64,000 bases of DNA, from positions 36,597,420 to 36,661,419 of the forward strand of contig NC_087247.1 of the NCBI RefSeq assembly GCF_037042905.1, read 5' to 3'. The notes under the pieces were generated by a model. That model did not search any database, was not told the origin of the DNA, and was given only the letters and a program-made list of their open reading frames with translations. The DNA comes from Lytechinus pictus (Eukaryota; Echinodermata; Echinoidea; Temnopleuroida; Toxopneustidae). Shown here in pieces: positions 1-10,400 of the stretch. Both the position numbers and the translations under genes were made by a program. Numbering within the stretch: the stretch's first letter is position 1; every line of letters begins with the position of its first letter.

Positions 1-545
1 ACCTTTGTCATGTGACCTGAAATGCACACAGGATGTTCAGTGATACTTGATTACTATTATGTCCAAGTTTCATGAATCAGAACCATAAACTTTCAAAGTT
101 ATGATGGTAATTCAACAGATTTGGCCAAAGTTCATTGACCCTAAATGACCTTTGACCTTAGTCATGTGACGTGAAACTCATGCAGGATGTTCAGTAATAC
201 TTGATTAACCTTATGTCTAAGTTTCATGAACTAGGTCTATATATTTTCTAAGTTATGATGACATTTCAAAAACTTAACATTAGGTTAAGATTTTGATCAA
301 TGTTGATTCCCCAACATGGTGCAAGTTCATTGACCCTAAATGACCTTTGACCTTGATCATGTGACATGAAACTCAGGCAGAATGTTCAGTAATACTTGAT
401 TAACCTTATGGCCAAGTTTCATGAACCAGGTCCATATACTTTCTAAGTTATGCTGTCATTTAAAAAACTTAAGATTTGGTGTTGACGCCGCCGTCGGAAA
501 AGCGGCGCCTATAGTCTCACTCTGCTATGCAGGTGAGACAAAAAG
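1..545. repeat. Dispersed repeat with ~190-bp internal units carrying TGACCTTTGACC
   Basis: Two to three diverged units share 'ttcattgaccctaaatga', TGACCTTTGACCTT (146-157 and 341-352), 'gatgttcagtaatacttgat' and 'aagtttcatgaac'. The block ends near 481-545 in a GC-rich tail with a short stem around 'gtctcactctgctatgcagg'. The same word TGACCTTTGACC and a similar tail occur in the arrays at 15.5-16.8 kb and 40.6-41.2 kb, so this is a member of a broad repeat class. It continues beyond the left edge of the window. No coding capacity is seen. Confidence 0.75.
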
Positions 546-3420
546 GGTTGTAAGTTCACATCTCTACTGGCAAAAATTACACTCTTTACTCATTGTTTGT
601 CGTAGGCCTTCATGTATACAGTGGACCCCCCCCCCCCCCCCCCCCATCATTGGCTCAATTTGAATGTTTGTATAAGACAGATGTTACGAACATCAGGCTG
701 GGTAAATTATGCTGCAGCATTGGCAACCTTCCAAGCATTTGACACAAGTCTCAACATTACTGCTCTTGCTATTCCATGTACAAGTCTCCTGCCGATCTAA
801 CTTCATGAAAAACCTGTTAAATGTTTATACATTGAACTCAAAACAGAATGCCAATCCTTTTTCGCAGGTCAACAATTTCAAATTAAAGATTTAAAGATGA
901 TGAGCTATATTCAAGAATGGATAAAAGCAGGTTTATTGAAAACTAGAATTGCACAATATTTTGTTATATATCGTCATCCCCGATGAATCAATGGGTGTCA
1001 AACATTGTCAAGTAACGTTCACAAACATACCATTTTTTCAGCTAAGCCTAACAGAATGGAGACGAGGAATAAAACATTGGTTATGGATGGTATTCTTTGA
1101 CCCTTTCCATTTGAATCTTGTGGGTTAGATTGGATTAATACAGAGGGCAGTGGGAATAAGGGCTGTGATGTTTAGCGTTTCAAGGCAATTTCTCGTCTGA
1201 AACGGATTTTAAGTTAAAATTATTGAATGGACCCATGAACCCAATACCACAATGATTGTTCATTGATGTTTAATGGCACAATATTTCAACATTATGGTCA
1301 TATTATGCCGCCCTAATGTACACTTGACATAAAGAAAGTAACCCAATTTGTTATTGATTCATTCTCATTTTCAATAAAGAGTATCCCATTTCCTGACATT
1401 GTTCTAGTTCATCACTAAACATACTAATTTTCTCATCCTTACTGTTCGTTTTCTCTCTTAAATTCATTTAATTTTCCCTCCCTCATTTATTTTACATTAT
1501 AATACATTGATTGTAAACATATCACAAGAGTTAAACGTGATAAAATGATAGCACTTTTGTTATGTATGGAAAGATTTTTGCTGCACAAACACCACATACA
1601 AATAAACTGACACATCTTGATTATAATTGATATATCTATTTCTATTCATAAGTTACAGAATGAATATATCTGTTTTAATATTCACATGTATGTACAATAT
1701 AACAATGCATTTGAACAATATCATCAAATAATCATCAGCCCAAAGCAAGCCAAAAAATAAGCATTGAAGGAAAGAGGAACAAAAGACTTAGAAATAACCT
1801 TCACAAAATTGAGGACAGTATTAAGTTATTACATTTAATCAAGCAAAATTCATAAAATCTAATAAACACATTGACAAACATTGTAACATGGTAAACTTAA
1901 TGAAAATTTTGATAAAGTGATAAAAAATAAAACACCTGTAACATTTATGAAAATATTTATTAGAATCATCATCATCCTCCACCTCCTCTTCCTAATCTTA
2001 ATCATCATAATTACACTTATAAATCAGCAATATTAGAAATGATTTCATCATGGGCTTTTTCATTCTTTACATTATATTGATGAAATAGATGAAATAAAAA
2101 TGTATTATCAAAGAAACATCTCAATGGCTAAGATGAAAATAGGGCACTATTAAACACAAATTGTTAACTTCACATGTAAATGGAACAATGGGAGAAGTAA
2201 TAATCTATACATGTCCTGCAGCTCAATACAATTAATTGCTTTGGGAGTATTGTTTGTAAACACAAGTAAACATGACAAAATAAAATATTAAATCTAAGTC
2301 AAGATTGAAGTGCATGATGAATATAACAAGTATGAATGAACAAAAATTAATGCAAAGCCTTACAATAAAAAAAAAAATAAATATAAGGGAGAAACTTGGG
2401 CACAGACCTCGCCCATATCCCATACAAATATACCTATAATTTAGGATTTAGATATTCAAAAGTTTCAAACTACCAGTAATTCAATTTGTACTTGTTTTGT
2501 TCCCATTTCTTTGATATTCATGTACACAAATAACCACATACTTCAAGAAAAAATAAAAATAACATGATATTTTCTTCAAATTGATATCCTTTGGAGAAAA
2601 TATCATGATATACTGTACATAATATATCATGTATCCATTTCTTCTCAGTCAAGCTAGTCTCAGAAATGTGAGTTTACTGGCTTAACGTCATTATCAGATA
2701 CACATACTGCAAGATATTCAATAGTGGACCACTCAGAAATATCAACAAATTAAATTACTTCGATAAACAATACTAGAACATAAACAACCATCTTATGATA
2801 AAAAAGTAAAGTTATTATCATCTAGCAATTCCAATATATCTAGTATTGCACTTGGATGCAATGGTTATGCAAATTTAAATGTAAAGCTCATTTTTTTATC
2901 ATTATTACTAACATCTTCTTTTTTATGACACAGCATATTCATGAAACATCATCCCCTGGATCATTACTAACATCAAAAGCTTCATAAAATATATCTTGTT
3001 ATCTTACATAGTTTTACATAAAATACAGTCCCCATAATTCATCAGAGAAGAAGTGCTTATCACCTTTCATGCTTGGCCTAAACTCAAGTTCCTTGTTATT
3101 TAAATATCTAGAAATGGCTTTAAAATGAAATAAAACGTTTGGAAAACCCACACTAAAGCAATAATAACCTTCAGAAAGTAGAACAGCAGAAACAAGTCAT
3201 CGAGGAATGGAAGACTCTCTGAACATCTGGAAAAAATTTGTATCTGTTGATGTTTCTGGTGGTACCCTATGGCCTACTCCTTGTGACTAGCAGAAGAAGT
3301 AGGCATTTACCTGTGAGCAAAGGAAAAGAAATGAAGAGGAATTCAATTCAACTGCATGACAGAGGTCCATTGAACACGGTTAAAACATGTAATGAGAAAT
3401 ATCACTGTTCAAAGGTCATT
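546..3420. other. AT-rich non-coding stretch, no gene recognised
   Basis: I see a poly-C run near 629-646, generally AT-rich sequence and no splice-bounded open reading frame resembling a known protein. It lies downstream of SELENOK (minus strand) and beyond a candidate polyadenylation signal of that gene at 3829-3834, so it is probably intergenic. A longer SELENOK 3' UTR cannot be excluded. Confidence 0.4.
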
Positions 3421-3423
3421 GAT

Positions 3424-3712
3424 GATGGCTTGTACCATCACATTGAGTTATTGTGTCGGGTCGGGCAATCACGTAACCCAACCATTCAAGAAAAAGGCCC
3501 CCTAAATTCCTGCAAGGTTGGGTCCAGTTTACCTGACCCATTAAATATTCAGATTATAATTTTCATAAAACATCGGGTAAATTGGACCCAAACATTCATA
3601 AATTTGACTAATAATTTTCACAATGCTTTGGGTGAACTGAACCCAACCTTTAGGGAATTTAGGTGGGCTTATTATCGAGTGGTCGGGTTACTTGATTGAT
3701 GGTACAAGCCAT
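3424..3712. mobile_element. MITE with TGGCTTGTACCATCA terminal inverted repeats
   Basis: The left end reads ATGGCTTGTACCATCA and the right end is its inverted copy TGATGGTACAAGCCAT. The arms continue imperfectly inward, with CGGGTCGGGC on the left and a GGTCGGGTTA segment on the right. The element is about 289 bp. An open frame at 3238-3699 runs through it but has no recognisable protein features, so this is a non-autonomous DNA element rather than a gene. Confidence 0.65.
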
Positions 3713-3828
3713 TGAGGATCATATGTAACAAGCAATTATAATGGCAACTAAGTAGCCAACATATTTGGAAAAGGTCTTTAAACCAAGATAAATGTGTGCA
3801 ACAACTGCCAAGTCTCATTTGGGTGAAG

Positions 3829-3834
3829 TTTATT
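3829..3834 (-). promoter_or_regulatory. Candidate polyadenylation signal for SELENOK
   Basis: On the minus strand this reads AATAAA, about 630 nt after the end of the SELENOK reading frame. Choosing it places the 146-bp triplication inside the 3' UTR. Transcript evidence would be needed, because other AATAAA words occur further on. Confidence 0.3.
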
Positions 3835-3900
3835 TTACCCACTGCTTTTCTTTTCTGCTTTTCTACATGCATATCACTTGTAAGCTAACAGTCCATCCAG

Positions 3901-4338
3901 GGCCTGGATGAGACCAGGTACAGGTATTACAAAACAAAATTAATAAAATGATTGTCTGTGTCAATTACTGGTGTACATGTATTTCATTAGATCATTTTAT
4001 GGAGGGATAGGCCTAGGGCAATAAAAGTGACAACATGAAGAGTTCAGGCCTGGATGAGACCAGGTACAGGTATTACAAAACAAAATTAATAAAATGATTG
4101 TCTGTGTCAATTACTGGTGTACATGTATTTCATTTGATCATTTTATGGAGGGATAGGCCTAGGGCAATAAAAGTGACAACATGAAGAGTTCAGGCCTGGA
4201 TGAGACCAGGTACAGGTATTACAAAACAAAATTAATAAAATGATTGTCTGTGTCAATTACTGGTGTACATGTATTTCATTTGATTATTTTATGGAGGGAT
4301 AGGCCTAGGGCAATAAAAGTGACAACATGAAGAGTTCA
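3901..4338. repeat. Three tandem copies of a 146-bp unit
   Basis: The word 'ggcctggatgagaccagg' recurs at 3901, 4047 and 4193, exactly 146 bp apart. The three units are almost identical; the visible changes are 'ttcattagatc', 'ttcatttgatc' and 'ttcatttgatt'. This points to recent amplification. Each unit has a short inverted pair (AAAATGAT / ATCATTTT). The array lies between the SELENOK stop and a downstream AATAAA on the minus strand, so it is probably transcribed in that 3' UTR. Confidence 0.9.
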
Positions 4339-4465
4339 ATGAAGTAATTTGGCAACAATGTCAGTCGCAGTATTTGGAAACACCTGAAATTCTTACACCT
4401 AACTAGCTAAGGGCAAATTTAGAAAAAGACAATCACTAACGTAACAATTGGTAGCATTCCATGCC

Positions 4466-7400
4466 CTAATCACATTTCTGACTATAAAACATTAAATAAG
4501 ATGCTACTCGCCTTCCTCATCCACCTCCAGCAGCAGGTGGTGGAGCTGGTCCTGATCCTCTGCCTCCAAATCCTCCCATTCTTCTCCTAGGGGGAGGAGG
4601 AGGCCCTCCAGGTCTGCAAGATAATAAACTTTGGTTAAGTAAACTTGCAATGACTCCCAAATTATATATGATCAATTTAAAGATGATTCAACTTTCATCA
4701 ATGTGATGCATGCTCAACTTTGACTTTTCTTGACAGAGATTTATACAGATATCTAACCTTTCATAAAATAGAAATGCCATGTTAGCTGTGAGTCTATAGC
4801 AACTTTTCGGATGGGTTACCCATTGAGTTTTATGATGGCATGGTATAAAGATTTGCTATATTCATTTAATAGAGTTCTCTTTTTCTTTTCATATTCTTCC
4901 TCAACCTTTGCGTACAAGTAATATTACTATGTTATATCAAAAGATAAAGATCAGTTACTTCTAAAAACTGGTGCCCAATATCGCTTCTCAATAGTGAGTT
5001 TAGTGACTATAAGATTTTATCAAAACTTCTTTCATTAAGATTTATGAAAGCATCGAGATCTATAATAACCAATGATCAATAGTTTTATCAGTGTTTCATT
5101 GGAGGAAATTTACGATTACAATATTGACATCTGTTAAGTTTAAATTTGGTTTAGTTTCTTAAGCATTTTGAAAAAAAAGTTTCATATGAAAGACTGGAAT
5201 TTTATGTACAGCGCCCTCTGCATTTTTTGTTTCAACAGATCGTCTAACTTGTCGGTATCACTATCAATATCAAAGGACAAATCCACCAACAAAAATTTGA
5301 TTTGAATAAAAAGAGGAAAATCAAACAAGCATAACACTGAAAATTTCATCAAAATCGGATGTAAAATAAGAAAGTTATGACATTTTAAAATTTCGCTTAA
5401 TTTCACAAAACAGTTATATGCACATCTCTGTCGGTATGCAAATGAGGGAACTGATGAAATCACTCACTCACTACTTCTTTTGTATTTTATTATATGAAAT
5501 ATTCTAATTTTCTCCTCATTGTCCTGTGAAACAATTTTTTATTTCTCCCTGAACATGTTGAATTACCATTGCTTAACATTTTATGGTTCAGTCAAGTTGG
5601 TCCTTATTGTCAAATCTGCAAAAAGTGAAATAATATTTAATTCGAATAAAAAACAAAAGAAATAGTGAGGGACATCATTGATTCTCTCGTTTGCATGTGA
5701 CTAAATTGTGCAAATAACTATTTTGTGAAAAATAAGCGAAACTTTACAATGTCAGAACTTTCTTATTTTAAATCCGATTTTGATGAAATTTTCTTGTCTG
5801 ATTTTTCTCTATTGATTCAAATCAACACTTTTATGAGGTGGACTTGACCTTCAAATTCTATAGGATTACAATATCAATTGAATAATTGTACATACCAATT
5901 ACAAAGAATTTGTAATGTATTCTCAGCCACCACCAAGCCCACACACATCATATAAATCTTTCCAAATTGAATAATGAACTGCTTTGTCTATCTATAAACT
6001 AAGGCTAGGGCCTTGGTGGCCCGAGTGAATGGCTTCAATGCTCCTTCCATTGTTTATTTTTGTGGCCCATTCTTTTATTTTTCCATTTGTTCTGTAATAT
6101 AGAAATGTGTCTTATTGAAAAGTTGCCTTGTTCCCAAAAATACTGAATTTAAGGCTCTATCTCTTTTTTAAAAGATTTTAATTTACATAATAATTGAACA
6201 TGAAATTATTTCTTTAATGCTTGATTGTTTATTTTTATATTGTTTATTTTTCCCTTTCTCTCTTTTTCATCCATTTTCTACTATGTCACTCTGATACCAC
6301 ATCTACAAATTCATTTTTTTAACAAAACTTTTAGGGGCTCCTAATTCCATGGCAATTATGTATGTTTTTTAGGATTGATTGAATTAAAGTTGATTTGAAC
6401 TGAATTGAGTCTTAGTTATTTTGCTGAAAACCTCTTTGTTAAAAAGTTGTGAGATTTATTTATTTGGGGAAACTACATTATGTCTTACCCTCTCCGGTTG
6501 CCTGTCAGGCCTTGTCTATAGTCTGTTGTATAACCACTCCCTCTACTCGTTAATTCAGGCTGCATAGGTAAGAGTTGAGAATGAGATACAAATACAAAAT
6601 TTATAAGATATATTTGTGTCATCTACAAACAGAACTTTATAGCAAAACGACAAACAGTTTGTTGTATCGTTCTCTTATTAAAATATTCAATTCCCACAAT
6701 AAATTTAAAAAAAAATAGAAATAAAGAAATGGCAAAGAACATGTTTGAACAGTAATATGAAATTTAGAATGATCATCTTGTTAAATGTACATAAAGCTTT
6801 AGTTTGAGAAAAGGCTGATTTCATGAGAAAGGTTTTAAATGAATGGTTTTGTGGCGTTTTACCAACAATTTTTATAGTTTCTGTGCATTTCAATTTCTAT
6901 TGAATGATCTATCCCACTTGTTTTGCTATGTAATTTCAACTTCTATGAATGATTATGTGATATTATAATTGTCAAATTTCGAGGCACTTTTGCATGTCAT
7001 AGTCTACGCATGTGATATCACAAGTCACTAGTGATCATCAGAATAATCGGGTTTGAGCTAAGATTTCATGATTTACCAAAGATAAGTTTACTTTAATGTA
7101 CCAGATGTAGATATATGATGATATTTTGACAATTAACTTTGATTTTAAAGACTTTCTCATGAAATAATTGTTTGCTGCAACTACTATCTTTTACCTTTAA
7201 GAAAGAAGTTATGACAGGTTTAGAGGTGTCATAAATATTTAGTCAGGTTATTGTTCCCGATTTTGGCAAAGAGGGCTTCGTGAAACGGTTAGCGGACAAG
7301 TTGCTCACAATGCTAGGCTTAAGTCAAACCGACCAGTCTAAGATTCATGCAATATAATATTCCCTTATGGTACTCTTAATATTTTTGGTATCCCATTCTG

Positions 7401-10400
7401 AGCCATCCAATTATTTTTAAGCCCCATTATAACAACCCCCCTCCCCCCCAAAAAATAGGTCTACTTCTACTACTACTAATAAATAAACTTAGAAAAATAA
7501 ATAGATTTAGAAAATATATGACTACAAAATAAGTAATTAAAATTAGATAATAAAAGAACATAATAAAAAATTATACGCAATACAAAGTTAACTTACCGAA
7601 ATCATTGTCCTGAAACTAAGAGAAAAATTAGAAAAGAAATAAAGTATTATTTAATATAAAAACATAACATGAATAATTCTATAAAATGCATACATGCCAT
7701 GGTAATTGTATTGTATTAAAAAAGAAACAGATTATTCAGTCCTAAATCATGATGATAACATTTTACCGATTTAAGAAAGAGAATGATAATACTTACAAAA
7801 GCACTATGAAGTTAACTATACTCCAGAAGAACTCTGGAATGAATGATAATCGCCATGGTGATCTAGAGTCCATGACCTGTCCTGAAATCATAAAACACAC
7901 AATTGAATGAAATATTAATACAATATTTATCTTTAAAATGCGAGTCTGATTATGAACCATCAATTTCCACAATGAACAAGTTTGAAGGGGTGGCCTACTA
8001 GTCTGTGCACATAACTAGGTCTACTAGTTAGGTTAATTTTAAGATTGATTTCCTTAACATTTCAGAAAATAATTTTCCTGGTCTCACATTACAATATTTC
8101 CAAGACTAACTTACAAGTCTATACACTAACAAAGCGCATTTTTACATCACCCATATATAGGCTAGGCTAGCCTTCGCTAGGGCCTACATGTAGGCATGCC
8201 ATAGGACTAGGTCTAGTAAGAAGTAAGAAACCTCTAATTTTTCATATTTATACTAAAATTTTTATCCCTTCATACGCATTATGCATATGAAGGTTCATAG
8301 ATAAATAAAATCAAGAGAAACAAACCAATTTCACCCTCTAATTATGGATTTCCTAGGGAAATCCATCCTTGTTGAAAAGTCTCGCTTATGCATATACGGC
8401 AAGCATTTCAAGGCTCCGTGATGAAAAAGTATGGTGGTGTGACCTTAATTCACGCATTACCTAATTTTGCGCAGTCGAATATTTCTTTATCTAATTAATA
8501 TCTTGAAAAACTGATATCACCAACAGAAAAAGCAATTACTCAGTATAGTAATTTTTTTGAAGGTAAGGTCTCAAATTGTGAAAATATTGGCAAAACATCA
8601 GTGAATTTTGTTACCTCTTGTGTCCGCTCCAAGAAAATCTAATCTTCTTGACAAGCATCAAGAAATTACCAGTTTGCAAGCAGAGGTCTACAAATAAGTA
8701 AAATGTGATACCAACCGAATTTATGATATAATTATCTTACCTTTGTCTGCTTGATTTATTTTCTAAAGCTTTGCAAACGATTGTGCGCAAATTAAGGTCA
8801 CACTTTTTTTATGACACTCTTTATGACACCGAGCGCGCACTAGTCGATCGCCATGAAATTTTGAGATACGAGCAAAACCCTTGACCTACTATATAATTCT
8901 ATCAAGTGAATTTGACTTTGGGATCATGCCTTTGGTATTTATGATTCTGATTAATTTTGTGTGAACTGTGAGAAATTTTTGATTGAAAATCAACTTCAGC
9001 CTTATTTTTCACTATTCAGGAAATTTTGACTCGGTAGTCAGTTTTGAGCAATGTCTGTGATAATAATGCTCATAAAGAATATATTAAGGTAGACCCTAAT
9101 GCTTTTTAGTAAAAATGCTGTTTAGTTTTTGTTTTTTTGTCCTACCTATTCATTATGCTGCATTGCTGACACTTTGCTTTTTTTCACTGAGTGTCATGGC
9201 TGCTAGTAGACAGGAATAACCGTCGTTTCTGGGGATTTATTTAACAATTTCTGACATTTTACTGTATTGGTGAGTGGAGCCAATCAGCCAACGTAGTTCA
9301 GCGGAACAACCAAAATACAGAGACTGAAGCTTTTGGTCTAGGCTGCTAAGTGCCACTCAAGGGTTCATTACCATCCTGCCTGTGGGAAATCTACAGGCAG
9401 GACTATGGAGTATGGTTAGACAGCTGGCAGCCGTCTGTTTCGAGTTTTTTAACATTTTTATTTTTTTTTAATTTCTCCATAAGGGGGTTAACAATGCAAA
9501 ATCCCCAGACGGGGCTCATCGATTTGTCTTTATTTCATTAAAATATGTAAAAGAACTGTACCCAAATTATGATTATTATTCTGTTTTGGCCTGAAATGCA
9601 CCAAAACGGGAAAAATTAACTTAAAAGGGGAAAAAACAGTGACTAACTTTGGCTGTCGCGCAACTTCACTTCCCCTTTTTATCCGAACTTAATACATAAA
9701 CATATGGCCATTGAGTCCCCTGTACAGATCGAGCTAGAACTTCGGTCTCTGTATTTGGTGAGTGGAGCCAACGGAGTTCAGCGGAACAACCAACATAACA
9801 GAGACCAAAGCTTTTGGTCTAGACTATTGTATGCCAATGCTGTACACAGCACACAATTTAAAAAATCATTAAAATATCACTTTTGTGACCCAAAATACTA
9901 ATTTTCATACAGTTGCAATTCATTTTTCATTAGTTAACCTGGGTGTAATTTATGTATTCACCAGAGCGCTCAAACTTGAATTTTGGGCATATTTTTGTGT
10001 ACGCCCTCTATTGGTGGAAAGTAATATGGCAAGACAATTGTCATTTTTCAATCTCTATTTTTAATTAAGAAAAAATAATTTAAAGAATCAAATTTACCTA
10101 AGTCAAGAGCCAAATTATATGATGACTAATGGAAACTGACAGTGTCAAAAAATCAAGCATTTGTCCCAAAGAAAAAGAGAAAATAAGCCAAACATTGCCA
10201 ACCTTATTTCACCACACAGGGAGTAGTGACACTATACCTCGGGCGAAGTTCGTGCAGGCTCCACTCCACTAATTCGTGCAGGCTCCACTCCACTTCACTA
10301 CCGCTGTAGCGGTAGTGAAGTGGAGCCTGCACGAATTTTGCCCGAGGTAGTGACACTACAGAGAACTTACCAACCAAAAAATTACACGGGGGCGGCGGGC

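Noticed and set aside
3238-3699. 153-aa open reading frame on the plus strand
   Set aside because: It runs through an inverted-repeat element, has no family resemblance and no splice or codon support. Treated as chance.
3901-4338. Possible CRISPR-like array (regular repeats)
   Set aside because: The 146-bp units are contiguous with no unique spacers and the genome is eukaryotic; it is a plain tandem repeat.
4500-4613. Alternative frame of SELENOK exon 5 reading DLEGLLLPLGEEWEDLE to a TAG
   Set aside because: It is open, but the donor of exon 4 (GG|GTAAGA) sets the other phase, and only that frame gives the conserved PPPPPRRRMGG...GGG-U-GR tail.
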